From an uncultured Ruminococcus sp. (GTDB taxonomy: Bacteria > Bacillota > Clostridia > Lachnospirales > Lachnospiraceae), in assembly GCA_904418845.1 (NCBI GenBank), contig CAJFQC010000001.1:124001-188000 (forward strand): a stretch of 64,000 nt of DNA, read 5' to 3'. The notes under the pieces were generated by a model. The model had not been told where the DNA came from. It ran no database searches and worked only from the letters and a program-made list of their open reading frames with translations. Shown here piece after piece: positions 1 through 8,174 of this stretch. The position numbers were made by a program, and so were the translations under genes. The stretch's first letter is position 1. The number at the start of each line of letters is the position of its first letter.

Positions 1-399
1 TTGGAAAGCGGGGAGCTGGAGGAGGCTATCCTTGTGTATCAGGCAATCTTAAACGGCGAGAAAGACGAGACAGTGGACGACAAGTTCTACGGCAGAATCT
101 ACGCCGGGCTGGGCGCTGCCTACGGACGGCTTTTCCTCTATCAGGAGTCTGCGCGTATGTATGACAGAGCTTACCAGATGTGCGAAGATAAGGCGCTGAT
201 CAAGCCGTATCTCTACGCCTCCTATAAATATATGTCGTTGGAGGAATACCACATCCTCATCACGAAGAATGAAGAGTACATGGTGGTCAATGCGCAGATG
301 CGCAGGGAGATTGACGAGATAAGAAAAAACATGCCGGAAGAGGTAGACCCTGGAGCGCTTGAGAACTGGAAAAGGCAGCATCGCAGGAGCCACACATAA
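1..399 (+). CDS. TPR-repeat protein, C-terminal part (cut by window edge)
   Basis: The reading frame is open from the first base, so the TTG at position 1 is probably not the true start and the gene continues upstream of the window. The visible 132 residues hold helix pairs typical of tetratricopeptide repeats (a repeat near residues 5-25 and another around 33-60 with the pattern GLGAAYGRL...ESARMYDRAY). The C-terminal third is charged and probably coiled. TPR proteins usually act as protein-protein scaffolds; nothing visible indicates the partner. It ends 123 bp before the ABC transporter operon, which has its own promoter. TPR assignment is fairly sure, function unknown. Confidence 0.6.
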   Translation: MESGELEEAILVYQAILNGEKDETVDDKFYGRIYAGLGAAYGRLFLYQESARMYDRAYQMCEDKALIKPYLYASYKYMSLEEYHILITKNEEYMVVNAQMRREIDEIRKNMPEEVDPGALENWKRQHRRSHT

Positions 400-412
400 G
401 GACAATTCCTGT

Positions 413-441
413 TTGACAGGGTATGATCCGTGTGATAGAAT
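413..441 (+). promoter_or_regulatory. Sigma-A promoter of the amino-acid ABC operon
   Basis: TTGACA at 413-418 and TAGAAT at 436-441, separated by 17 bp. Transcription would start near 448, giving a leader of about 75 nt before the lipoprotein start at 523. Confidence 0.75.
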
Positions 442-495
442 ACAGTGGTAACTTTATCGTGGTGCAGTGGCTCATCGGTAGAGAAAAAAAGCGAA

Positions 496-509
496 GCCGG
501 ATATCCGGC
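496..509 (+). other. 14-bp perfect palindrome just before the ribosome binding site
   Basis: GCCGGATATCCGGC is a perfect palindrome ending 3 bases before the GGAGGG ribosome binding site (513-518) of the substrate-binding protein. It could be a dimeric-repressor operator or a small leader hairpin; the sequence does not decide. Confidence 0.4.
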
Positions 510-522
510 GATGGAGGGTATT

Positions 523-1347
523 ATGAAGAAAAAAGTATTAAGCGTCCTGCTCTGTGCGGGACTTGCGGTTTCCATGCTGGCGGGCTGCGGCTCTGATAAG
601 AACGCGGGATCAGGCAGTGATGCCGCTGACACTGCTGATGCGGGCGATATGGATTATGTGAAAGAGAAGGGTACTCTTGTCGTAGGGATTACGAATTTCG
701 AACCCATGGATTACAAGGATGAGAACGGAGAGTGGGTCGGATTTGACGCGGAACTTTCTACTGCATTTGCGGAGGCACTTGGCGTTGATGTGGAGTTTGT
801 GGAGATAGACTGGGACAACAAGATCCTGGAGCTGGAGGGCAGGACCATTGACTGCGTATGGAACGGCATGACGCTCACTCCTGAGGTGACAAGCGCAATG
901 GAATGCTCAGACGCTTATCTGGAAAACGCACAGGTTGTTGTTGTTCCTTCTGATAAGGCAGACCAGTATCAGGACGAGGACAGCCTTGCTGACTTAAGCT
1001 TTGCCGCTGAAGCTGGAAGCGCAGGAGAGGAAGAACTCGAGGCAAGAGGGCTTAATGTCACACCGGTTACCGCTCAGGCAGATGCCCTGATGGAAGTGGC
1101 GGCAGGGACATCTGACGCGGCAGTGATCGATCTGCTTATGGCAGCGGCCATGATCGGGGAAGGGACAAGCTATTCTGATCTTACATATACAGTTCACTTA
1201 AACAGCGAGGAGTACGGAGTAGGATTCCGCAAAGGCTCTGACCTTGCGGCCGAACTGAATGAATTCTTAGCAAAATGCTACGAGGACGGAACGATTCGGG
1301 AGCTTGCCGGGGAGTACGGAGTACAGGCAGCTCTGATCGCGGAATAA
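523..1347 (+). CDS. Amino-acid ABC transporter substrate-binding lipoprotein
   Basis: Binds a polar amino acid outside the membrane and delivers it to the permease encoded next. The 274-residue protein starts with a lipoprotein signal (MKKK, hydrophobic core, LAGC lipobox, lipidated Cys22), then a SBP_bac_3 fold (VKEKGTLVVGITNFEPMDY, DENGEWVGFDAELSTAF) with the usual lobe pattern ending in GTIRELAGEYG. I chose ATG 523, 26 codons inside the longest open frame, because it has GGAGGG at 513-518 and begins the signal peptide. It heads an SBP-permease-ATPase operon. The ligand (cystine, Glu/Gln, Arg or other) cannot be told from sequence alone. Confidence 0.9.
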   Translation: MKKKVLSVLLCAGLAVSMLAGCGSDKNAGSGSDAADTADAGDMDYVKEKGTLVVGITNFEPMDYKDENGEWVGFDAELSTAFAEALGVDVEFVEIDWDNKILELEGRTIDCVWNGMTLTPEVTSAMECSDAYLENAQVVVVPSDKADQYQDEDSLADLSFAAEAGSAGEEELEARGLNVTPVTAQADALMEVAAGTSDAAVIDLLMAAAMIGEGTSYSDLTYTVHLNSEEYGVGFRKGSDLAAELNEFLAKCYEDGTIRELAGEYGVQAALIAE

Positions 1348-1386
1348 TGCCGGAAAAAGAAAATAAATTTACAGACGGAGTATAAC

Positions 1387-2067
1387 ATGAACTTTTCAGA
1401 ACAGTTTCCAATTGTTTTTCAGGCGCTGAACGTGGGATTTTTACAGACCTTGAAGTTGTTTTTTGTGACACTTCTTGGCGCTATCCCGCTGGGGCTTATT
1501 ATTTCCTTCGGATCGATGGCCCGCTTTGCGCCGCTTCGTTATCTGACAAAGATTATTGTGTGGATCATCAGGGGCACCCCTCTGATGATCCAGCTTTTGA
1601 TCATTTACTTTCTGCCCGGACTGCTGGGAAACAATATCTGGGGCGGTGGGGAGACAGGAAGGTTTCTTGCGGCTTCCGTGGCGTTTATATTTAATTATTC
1701 CTGTTACTTTTCGGAGATATACAGAGGCGGCATCCAGGGAGTGCCGAAAGGACAGGAGGAGGCAGGTCTTGTGCTTGGCATGACCAGAAGCCAGATTTTC
1801 TTTAAAATCACGCTTCTGCAGATGATCAAGCGGATTGTTCCGCCCATGTCAAACGAGATCATCACACTGGTGAAGGATACCTCCCTTTCCCGTATTATTG
1901 CTCTTCAGGAGATCATCTGGGCGGGCCAGTCTTTCTTAAAGGGCAATCAGGGGATCGCCGGAGTGATCTGGCCGCTGTTCTTCACGGCAGTGTACTATCT
2001 GATTTTTAACGGCATACTGACGGTCCTTCTGGGACGTCTCGAGAAAAAACTGGATTATTTCAGATAG
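1387..2067 (+). CDS. Amino-acid ABC transporter permease
   Basis: Membrane subunit of the polar amino-acid importer, HisM/GlnP type (226 residues). Several hydrophobic segments are visible (residues about 12-35, 50-75, 90-110, 190-215). The cytoplasmic EAA loop that contacts the ATPase reads EEAGLVLGMTRSQIFFKITL, followed by P-rich residues and the conserved VKDTSL element. The gene lies 39 bp after the binding protein and 12 bp before the chosen start of the ATPase, so all three are one operon. A single permease is present, so the pore is probably a homodimer. Confidence 0.9.
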   Translation: MNFSEQFPIVFQALNVGFLQTLKLFFVTLLGAIPLGLIISFGSMARFAPLRYLTKIIVWIIRGTPLMIQLLIIYFLPGLLGNNIWGGGETGRFLAASVAFIFNYSCYFSEIYRGGIQGVPKGQEEAGLVLGMTRSQIFFKITLLQMIKRIVPPMSNEIITLVKDTSLSRIIALQEIIWAGQSFLKGNQGIAGVIWPLFFTAVYYLIFNGILTVLLGRLEKKLDYFR

Positions 2068-2079
2068 GAGGTGGAGCAG

Positions 2080-2865
2080 ATGGCGATATTGGAAGTACAG
2101 AATGTAAGTAAAAGCTTCGGAAATACCGAAGTATTAAAAGATATCAGCTTTTCTCTGGAAAAAGGGAAAGTGCTGTCACTTATCGGCTCGTCGGGAAGCG
2201 GGAAAACGACTCTGCTGCGGTGCCTGAATTTTCTTGAACGGCCGGACAGCGGAGTTATCCGGGTGAACGGGGAGACATTGTTTGACGGAAACGATCCCGA
2301 GACAAAGCAGGAGAGCGAGATACGCAGGAAACGGCTGCATTTTGGCCTGGTGTTCCAGTCCTTCAATCTGTTCCCGCAGTATACAGCTCTGGAGAATGTG
2401 ATGCTTGCAAAAGAACTTCTTGAGAAGGAGAAGCCGGAGTATAAATCCCGCAAAAAAGAAGTCCATTCACAGATCGAGGCGGAGGCAAAGGCACTGCTGG
2501 ATCAGATGGGACTGTCCGACAGGAGGAACAACTACCCGCACCAGCTATCGGGCGGCCAGTGTCAGAGAGTGGCGATTGCCAGAGCTCTGGCGTTAAAGCC
2601 GGACATCCTCTGCTTTGATGAGCCGACCTCGGCCCTGGATCCGGAACTGACCGGGGAGGTGCTTAAGGTGATCAAAGGACTTGCAGATCAGGAGACGACA
2701 ATGATCATCGTTACGCATGAGATGGCGTTTGCCAGGGATGTGTCCGGCCGGGTTATCTTCATGGACGATGGATGTATCACAGAGCAGGGGACTCCGGAAG
2801 AGGTGTTCGGTAATCCCAAAGAAGAGAGGACAAGACAGTTTTTGTCAAGATACACAAATGGATAG
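2080..2865 (+). CDS. Amino-acid ABC transporter ATP-binding protein
   Basis: Energises the importer. The 261-residue protein has Walker A GSSGSGKT (residues 36-43), Q-loop ([10 protein letters not shown]), signature [15 protein letters not shown] near residue 157, Walker [12 protein letters not shown] near 176 and the H-loop IVTHEM. It belongs to the GlnQ/HisP subfamily. I prefer ATG 2080 over the in-frame GTG 2071 because AGGAGGTG (2066-2073) is well spaced for 2080. It has about 20 extra residues between the Q-loop and the signature ([17 protein letters not shown]), a modest insertion relative to GlnQ. It is the last gene of the operon. Confidence 0.92.
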   Translation: MAILEVQNVSKSFGNTEVLKDISFSLEKGKVLSLIGSSGSGKTTLLRCLNFLERPDSGVIRVNGETLFDGNDPETKQESEIRRKRLHFGLVFQSFNLFPQYTALENVMLAKELLEKEKPEYKSRKKEVHSQIEAEAKALLDQMGLSDRRNNYPHQLSGGQCQRVAIARALALKPDILCFDEPTSALDPELTGEVLKVIKGLADQETTMIIVTHEMAFARDVSGRVIFMDDGCITEQGTPEEVFGNPKEERTRQFLSRYTNG

Positions 2866-2935
2866 GGCTTCAAGGTGGAAGAAAGACGTGGGCTTTGCTT
2901 CTGCCTTTTTCTATGAAAAAATAAAAGGAGCAAAA

Positions 2936-3064
2936 ATGACAGATTTTGAGAGAGTATCAGCGGAACCCCAGAGCGGATTCCACGGGATATATGGAGAGCC
3001 AAAAGCTGAATTACGGAAGGCAAAGCCCGGATTGCTGCCTGCTTCAGACTGCCGCTGCATTTAA
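2936..3064 (+). CDS. Possible 42-residue small protein
   Basis: A short frame, beginning MTDFERVSAEPQSGFHG, starts 6 bases after AAAAGGAG (2924-2931 region) in the gap between the ABC operon and purB. I recognise no family, there is no membrane segment, and the ribosome binding site is the only support. It could equally be chance in a leader. Confidence 0.2.
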   Translation: MTDFERVSAEPQSGFHGIYGEPKAELRKAKPGLLPASDCRCI

Positions 3065-3094
3065 TGCTTGCCTCAGATACCGCACTGATGGTAG

Positions 3095-3100
3095 TATAAT
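3095..3100 (+). promoter_or_regulatory. Probable -10 element for purB
   Basis: TATAAT at 3095-3100, 45 bases before the purB start. The region 17 bp upstream has no good TTGACA match, so only the -10 is called. No purine riboswitch-like structure is visible in the short leader. Confidence 0.4.
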
Positions 3101-3145
3101 AGATGTGTATACAAACAGATATGATACAGATAAGGAGATAAGACC

Positions 3146-4579
3146 ATGTCAAATGACCGTTATGTAAGTCCGCTTTCCGAGCGTTACGCGAGTAAGGAGA
3201 TGCAGTATATCTTTTCCCCGGATAAGAAGTTCCGCACATGGAGAAGACTCTGGATAGCTCTTGCAGAGACAGAGAAGGAGCTGGGCTTAAATATCACAGA
3301 TGAGCAGATTGAGGAACTGAAAAGCCATGCGGACGACATCAACTATGATGTGGCGAAGGAGAGGGAACGTGTTGTGCGCCACGATGTCATGTCTCACGTC
3401 TATGCTTACGGCGTCCAGTGCCCGAAGGCAAAAGGGATCATCCATCTGGGAGCCACCTCCTGTTATGTGGGTGATAACACGGATATCATCGTGATGTCCG
3501 AGGCGCTGAAACTGGTGCGCAGGAAACTGGTCAATGTGATCGCGGAGCTTGCGAAGTTCGCAGAGGAGCAGAAAAGCCAGCCCACACTTGCTTTCACGCA
3601 TTTCCAGCCGGCACAGCCGACCACTGTCGGGAAACGGGCCACACTTTGGATGCAGGAGTTTGTCATGGATCTGGAGGATCTGGACTATGTGCTCGGAAGT
3701 CTGAAACTCCTTGGCTCAAAGGGAACGACAGGAACACAGGCGAGCTTCTTAGAACTGTTTGACGGGGATCAGGAGACGATCGATAAGATCGATCCTATGA
3801 TCGCAGAGAAGATGGGATTTTCGGCATGTTATCCGGTGTCAGGGCAGACTTACACAAGAAAAGTGGATACAAGAGTGCTCAATGTATTGGCGGGCATCGC
3901 GGCCAGTGCCCACAAGTTCTCTAATGACATCCGGCTTCTCCAGCACTTAAAAGAGATCGAGGAGCCATTTGAAAAGACACAGATCGGTTCTTCCGCCATG
4001 GCGTATAAGAGAAATCCCATGAGAACTGAGCGCATTGCCTCTCTGTCCCGGTATGTGATGGTGGACGCGTTAAACCCGGCTATCACTTCCGCGGCCCAGT
4101 GGTTTGAGCGCACTCTTGATGATTCGGCGAATAAGCGTTTAAGCGTGCCGGAAGGATTCCTCGCTATCGACGGGATACTTGACCTTTGTCTCAATGTGGT
4201 GGACGGTCTTGTGGTCTATCCGAAAGTCATCGAGAAACGCCTTTTGTCAGAGCTTCCTTTTATGGCGACAGAAAATATTATGATGGATGCGGTCAAAGCC
4301 GGCGGAGACAGACAGGAACTTCACGAGAGGATCAGAGAGCTCTCAATGGAAGCTGGAAAGAATGTAAAGGAAAAGGGACTGGACAATAATCTTCTGGAAC
4401 TGATCGCGGAGGATACCGCGTTCAACTTAAGCCTTGAGGATCTGAAAAAGACCATGGATCCGGGGAAATATGTGGGACGCGCCAAAGAGCAGACAGAGGC
4501 ATACTTAAAGAACGTGATCCACCCTCTTCTGAAGGAAAATAAGGATATCATCGGGATTACGGCGGAGATCAATGTATAA
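3146..4579 (+). CDS. purB: Adenylosuccinate lyase
   Basis: Cleaves SAICAR to AICAR plus fumarate and adenylosuccinate to AMP plus fumarate in purine synthesis. At 477 residues it has the fumarase/aspartase superfamily signature GSSAMAYKRNPMR (near residue 285), the TSCYVGDNTD segment, and THFQPAQPTTVGKR containing the catalytic-region His. The start has AAGGAG (3133-3138) 7 bases upstream. Length and motifs fit the clostridial and eukaryotic-like PurB subgroup rather than the shorter B. subtilis form. It is monocistronic here, ended by a hairpin terminator; purL lies 54 kb away in the same window. Confidence 0.96.
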   Translation: MSNDRYVSPLSERYASKEMQYIFSPDKKFRTWRRLWIALAETEKELGLNITDEQIEELKSHADDINYDVAKERERVVRHDVMSHVYAYGVQCPKAKGIIHLGATSCYVGDNTDIIVMSEALKLVRRKLVNVIAELAKFAEEQKSQPTLAFTHFQPAQPTTVGKRATLWMQEFVMDLEDLDYVLGSLKLLGSKGTTGTQASFLELFDGDQETIDKIDPMIAEKMGFSACYPVSGQTYTRKVDTRVLNVLAGIAASAHKFSNDIRLLQHLKEIEEPFEKTQIGSSAMAYKRNPMRTERIASLSRYVMVDALNPAITSAAQWFERTLDDSANKRLSVPEGFLAIDGILDLCLNVVDGLVVYPKVIEKRLLSELPFMATENIMMDAVKAGGDRQELHERIRELSMEAGKNVKEKGLDNNLLELIAEDTAFNLSLEDLKKTMDPGKYVGRAKEQTEAYLKNVIHPLLKENKDIIGITAEINV

Positions 4580-4606
4580 CTGTATAAATAAATTGTAAAA
4601 ACTTGC

Positions 4607-4645
4607 AAAGGAATGTTGCAAAGGATTGCGGCATTCCTTTTTCTC
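4607..4645 (+). terminator. Rho-independent terminator after purB
   Basis: Stem AAAGGAATG (4607-4615) pairs with CATTCCTTT (4632-4640), followed by a short T-rich run. Confidence 0.6.
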
Positions 4646-4722
4646 TGATACCTTATCCTTTGGAAGAGATGTGGAAAATATTTCCTTAAGATATTATGGT
4701 GAAGAAAGGAAAGGTATTTCAA

Positions 4723-5838
4723 ATGGAATGGTGTGAGACACTTTATGGGGAGCTTGGGATAACAGAGAGATTCGTAAGACTTGGGAGAACTCTGATCGTT
4801 CTTCTCATGTTTGGAATAATCGCAGTGAAAGGGTATGATACGGGGCAGGGAAGCCTTAAGATGAGTGCAGAACTTCCGGCGGCAGAGGGCATGACCGGAA
4901 AGAGTGCAGCTGTGGAGAGTGCCGCCGCGGCGAATATAACAGCGGAGCCGGCTGTAAACGCAGCAAAGTATTTTAAAGATATACCTCTGGCATTTTCGGT
5001 TTCTGAGGCGACGGAGGCCGCTCTGCTTATGGACTCCGAGAAGGTTTCCGCGATGTCGCCAGAGCTTCCGGTGGTTTGGACGGAAGAAAAGTATGCATTG
5101 ACAGCGCCGGTGATGCCGGAGGCGGCGATTTCTTCTGCAGCGGACGAACCGAAAGTGATGCTTCCTTCTGTACCGAAGGAGCCGGAAGCAGTGATTCCTT
5201 CTGTGCCAGAGGAGCCGGAAGCGGTGCTTCCTTCTGTGCCGGAGGAGCCGGAAACGGTGATTCCTTCTGTGCCGGAGGAGCCGGAAACGGTGATTCCTTC
5301 CGTGCCGAAGGAGCCGGAAGCAATTGTTCCTCCGGTTACGGATTCATCAGGGAATTCAGAGGACAGTGTTCCGCCGGCAGCAGAGGGATTCCTTGTGGAC
5401 GAGTCCGGGATAATCTATGGTGTCACAGATGCACTGGTTATTGCTGACGGCTGCCTGGTCCTGCCCTCTGAGGGATGCTCAGGTATTGCCTTTGGAGCAT
5501 TTGCGGACGCTCCGGGCGGAATCTATGAAGTCTATATTCCATCAAATATCACATATATCGCTGAGGGTGCGTTTACCGGACTTTTTGAACTGGAATGGTT
5601 TGAGACTGCTGCGTCAGGTACATATTATACAGAAGACGGTGTGCTTTTATCAGAGGGCGGGACTTGTGTTCTCAGCTTTCCTTCAGGAAGAATCGGGAGC
5701 TATAAAGTTCCGGCAAGTGTGAGCCGGTTTGCGTACGGCGCGTTTGACAGTGCGCATATCGATACAGTAGATGCAGCTGACTGCCTGTTGACAGATGTGG
5801 GAAATTTTCCCGAGACAATACTGCTTTTGCAGAAGTGA
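4723..5838 (+). CDS. Membrane-anchored surface protein with Pro-rich repeats and BspA-like LRRs
   Basis: A 371-residue protein of unknown function. One N-terminal hydrophobic segment (TLIVLLMFGIIAVKG, about residues 20-34) looks like a signal anchor. An Ala/Glu-rich stretch follows, then five 11-residue units of the type PSVPEEPEAVI, then a C-terminal domain resembling BspA/LRR_5 repeats (IPSNITYIAEGAFTGL, VPASVSRFAYGAFDS). Such repeats occur in surface proteins and adhesins. I prefer ATG 4723, which has AAAGGAAAGG 9 bases upstream; ATG 4696 is in frame but lacks a ribosome binding site. It stands alone between terminator and promoter. Confidence 0.65.
   Translation: MEWCETLYGELGITERFVRLGRTLIVLLMFGIIAVKGYDTGQGSLKMSAELPAAEGMTGKSAAVESAAAANITAEPAVNAAKYFKDIPLAFSVSEATEAALLMDSEKVSAMSPELPVVWTEEKYALTAPVMPEAAISSAADEPKVMLPSVPKEPEAVIPSVPEEPEAVLPSVPEEPETVIPSVPEEPETVIPSVPKEPEAIVPPVTDSSGNSEDSVPPAAEGFLVDESGIIYGVTDALVIADGCLVLPSEGCSGIAFGAFADAPGGIYEVYIPSNITYIAEGAFTGLFELEWFETAASGTYYTEDGVLLSEGGTCVLSFPSGRIGSYKVPASVSRFAYGAFDSAHIDTVDAADCLLTDVGNFPETILLLQK
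5161..5325 (+). repeat. Five 33-bp tandem repeats in the surface-protein gene
   Basis: Five in-frame units of 33 bp (starting 5161, 5194, 5227, 5260, 5293) encode 11-residue Pro/Glu-rich blocks. Units 3 and 4 differ at only a few bases, so copy-number change by slippage or recombination is plausible and would keep the frame. Confidence 0.9.
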
Positions 5839-5866
5839 CAGGTGAGGTACGTGCGAAAGGTGTTTA

Positions 5867-5895
5867 TTGAAGAATCCTCCAATATGTTCTATAAT
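5867..5895 (+). promoter_or_regulatory. Promoter of the sirtuin-like gene
   Basis: TTGAAG (5867-5872), 17 bp, TATAAT (5890-5895). The gene starts at 5947, giving a leader of about 45 nt with GGGAGGGG as ribosome binding site. Confidence 0.65.
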
Positions 5896-5946
5896 ATTTT
5901 TATATAAAATGAACAACTGCAGAATACAGCAGAAGGGAGGGGCTTT

Positions 5947-6687
5947 ATGAGCGAGAGAAACATACTCCAGATATTGAGAGACAGCAGGTATACTGTTGTT
6001 TTAAGCGGCCTGGGCCTGATGACGGAGAGCGGGTATCCCCTTTTGAGAGATGGGACAGAATCATATGAGATTGAGGAGAAGTACGGATATTCTTATGAGG
6101 AAATGCTAAACAGCAGCTTTTATTCCGCAAGGAAGGAATTATTCTTCCGTTTTTATAAGGAAGTCATCTTGAAAGCGGTAGAGATACCCCCTGGAAAAGG
6201 ATTTTACATGCTAAAACAGCTTCAGGACAATGGACTGATTCACTCGATCATTACGCGCCGCATTGCAGGACTTGAGAACAGAGTCGGCTGTACGAACGTA
6301 GTGAATCTTAAAGGAACTGTCTTTGATAATTTTTGTCCGAATTGTGGAAGGCATTATCCTATCGAGTATATGAGAGAGGCAAAAGGAGTGCCTTTATGTG
6401 AGCAGTGCCTTGTGGCTATCCGCCCGAAGGTATGCCTTTTCGGAGAGATGATCGACAACGGCCTTATGACCAGAGCTGCGGAAGAAGTGGAGAAAGCAGA
6501 CGTCATCCTCGTGCTGGGGGCCAGGCTGACCACGCCGCTGTGCAGCCAGATGCTGCAATATTATACAGGCACGAAACTGATTCTTGTGACAGAGTCAGAA
6601 CATTACTCAGACCAGAGAGCGGACATTATCGTATATGGACGCTGCGATGACTTTTTAGAGAAACTGGTTTTTGAGTGCGGGAATTAA
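5947..6687 (+). CDS. Sirtuin-like protein lacking the catalytic His
   Basis: A 246-residue Sir2-fold protein. The zinc ribbon is intact (C130-P-N-C133 and C151-E-Q-C154), and IRPKVCLFGE matches the RPxVVxFGE segment of sirtuins. Active-site motifs are altered: the usual GAGIS is GLGLM, the TQNID NAD/ribose motif is TRRIA, and the catalytic His-Gly is K122-G123. A classical NAD-dependent deacylase reaction is therefore unlikely; NAD binding, ADP-ribosyl transfer or a structural role remain open. It has its own promoter and lies 27 bp before gltX, possibly cotranscribed. Family assignment is firm, activity is not. Confidence 0.75.
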   Translation: MSERNILQILRDSRYTVVLSGLGLMTESGYPLLRDGTESYEIEEKYGYSYEEMLNSSFYSARKELFFRFYKEVILKAVEIPPGKGFYMLKQLQDNGLIHSIITRRIAGLENRVGCTNVVNLKGTVFDNFCPNCGRHYPIEYMREAKGVPLCEQCLVAIRPKVCLFGEMIDNGLMTRAAEEVEKADVILVLGARLTTPLCSQMLQYYTGTKLILVTESEHYSDQRADIIVYGRCDDFLEKLVFECGN

Positions 6688-6714
6688 AATACAGACTGAA
6701 ATTGGAGAGAGAAA

Positions 6715-8172
6715 ATGAGCAACAGAGTAAGAACAAGATTCGCTCCGAGCCCGACAGGCCGGATGCACGTAGGAAATTTAAGAACAGCGCTCTATGCGTA
6801 CCTGATCGCAAAACATGAAGGAGGAGATTTTATCCTTCGCGTGGAGGATACGGATCAGGAGCGTTTCGTAGAAGGGGCGCTTGATATCATCTACCGGACG
6901 CTGGAGAAAACGGGCCTGATCCACGATGAAGGACCAGATCAGGATAAGGGTTACGGGCCTTATGTGCAGAGCGAGAGACAGGCATCGGGACTTTATCTGA
7001 AATATGCCAGGCAGCTTGTAGAGCAGGGAGACGCATATTATTGTTTCTGTGACAAGGAGCGCCTGGAATCTTTGAAGACATCGGTTTCCGATGACGGGAC
7101 AGATATTGTAGTCTATGACAAGCATTGCCTTGGCCTCAGCAAAGAGGAAGTAGAAGCGAATCTGGCGGCGGGGAAACCGTGGGTTATTCGTCTGAATGTG
7201 CCGGATGAAGGAGAGACTACGTTTCACGACGAGATCTATGGGGACATCACCGTGCCCAACAGCGAGCTGGACGATATGATCCTCATTAAGTCGGACGGCT
7301 TCCCGACATATAACTTTGCAAATGTCATTGATGATCATCTTATGGGGATCACCCATGTTGTGAGGGGCAATGAATACCTGGCTTCCGCACCGAAGTACAA
7401 CCGTCTCTATGAGGCGTTCGGCTGGGAGATCCCGGTGTATGTGCACTGCCCGCTGATCACGGATGAGAACCACAAGAAGCTGAGCAAGCGGTGCGGGCAC
7501 TCCTCTTATGAGGATCTGATCGATCAGGGATTTGTGTCCGAGGCCGTGGTAAATTATGTGGCGCTGCTCGGGTGGTGTCCCACGGGCAACAGGGAAATAT
7601 TCTCTCTTGAGGAACTGGTTGAGGCATTTGATTACCACCATATGAGTAAGTCCCCGGCTGTATTTGATACTGTGAAATTAAAATGGATGAATGGTGAATA
7701 CTTAAAGGCAATGGATTTTGACCGCTTTTATGAACTGGCCGGACCATATATCAAAAAGGCGGTGACAAAAGATTACGATCTGAGAAAGATCGCAGCGCTG
7801 GTTAAGACCAGGATCGAGATATTTCCTGATATTGCGGATCAGATTGATTTCTTTGAGGAACTGCCGGAGTATGACAATGAGTTATACAGACACAAAAAGA
7901 TGAAGACAGATCCTGAGAAAGGCCTGGCGCTTCTTCAGGAGGCGCTCCCGCTCCTCGAGGCACAGGAAGATTACAGCAATGACGCGCTCTTTGAGATGCT
8001 GAAAGGATTTGCGGAGGAGAAGGGATACAAGGTTGGTTATGTGATGTGGCCTCTTCGCACCGCAGTGTCTGGAAAGCAGAATACGCCGGGCGGCGCGACG
8101 GAGCTGATGGAAGTGTTTGGAAAAGAGGAATCTCTGCGCAGAATCCGCGCAGGAATCGAGAAGCTGAGTTAA
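6715..8172 (+). CDS. gltX: Glutamyl-tRNA synthetase
   Basis: Charges tRNA-Glu with glutamate. The 485-residue class I synthetase has the HIGH motif as HVGN within [19 protein letters not shown] (residues about 8-26), the acceptor-binding region, and KMSKS as KLSKR near residue 258. The C-terminal anticodon-binding helices end in [13 protein letters not shown]. The ribosome binding site is GGAGAG. Clostridia of this kind often charge tRNA-Gln via Glu and GatCAB; nothing in the window addresses that. It ends 2 bases before the helicase start, indicating a tight operon. Confidence 0.96.
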   Translation: MSNRVRTRFAPSPTGRMHVGNLRTALYAYLIAKHEGGDFILRVEDTDQERFVEGALDIIYRTLEKTGLIHDEGPDQDKGYGPYVQSERQASGLYLKYARQLVEQGDAYYCFCDKERLESLKTSVSDDGTDIVVYDKHCLGLSKEEVEANLAAGKPWVIRLNVPDEGETTFHDEIYGDITVPNSELDDMILIKSDGFPTYNFANVIDDHLMGITHVVRGNEYLASAPKYNRLYEAFGWEIPVYVHCPLITDENHKKLSKRCGHSSYEDLIDQGFVSEAVVNYVALLGWCPTGNREIFSLEELVEAFDYHHMSKSPAVFDTVKLKWMNGEYLKAMDFDRFYELAGPYIKKAVTKDYDLRKIAALVKTRIEIFPDIADQIDFFEELPEYDNELYRHKKMKTDPEKGLALLQEALPLLEAQEDYSNDALFEMLKGFAEEKGYKVGYVMWPLRTAVSGKQNTPGGATELMEVFGKEESLRRIRAGIEKLS

Positions 8173-8174
8173 AA

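Noticed and set aside
455-480. tRNA D-arm-like sequence (GTGGCTCATCGGTAGAG)
   Set aside because: No acceptor, anticodon or T arm can be folded around it.
5027-5323. Antisense frame with Pro/Ala-rich repeats in the surface-protein gene
   Set aside because: A direct consequence of the 33-bp tandem repeats read on the other strand.
8046-8174. 43-codon N-terminal extension of the UvrD-like helicase overlapping gltX
   Set aside because: The extension has no homology character, and the helicase Q-motif begins right after ATG 8175.
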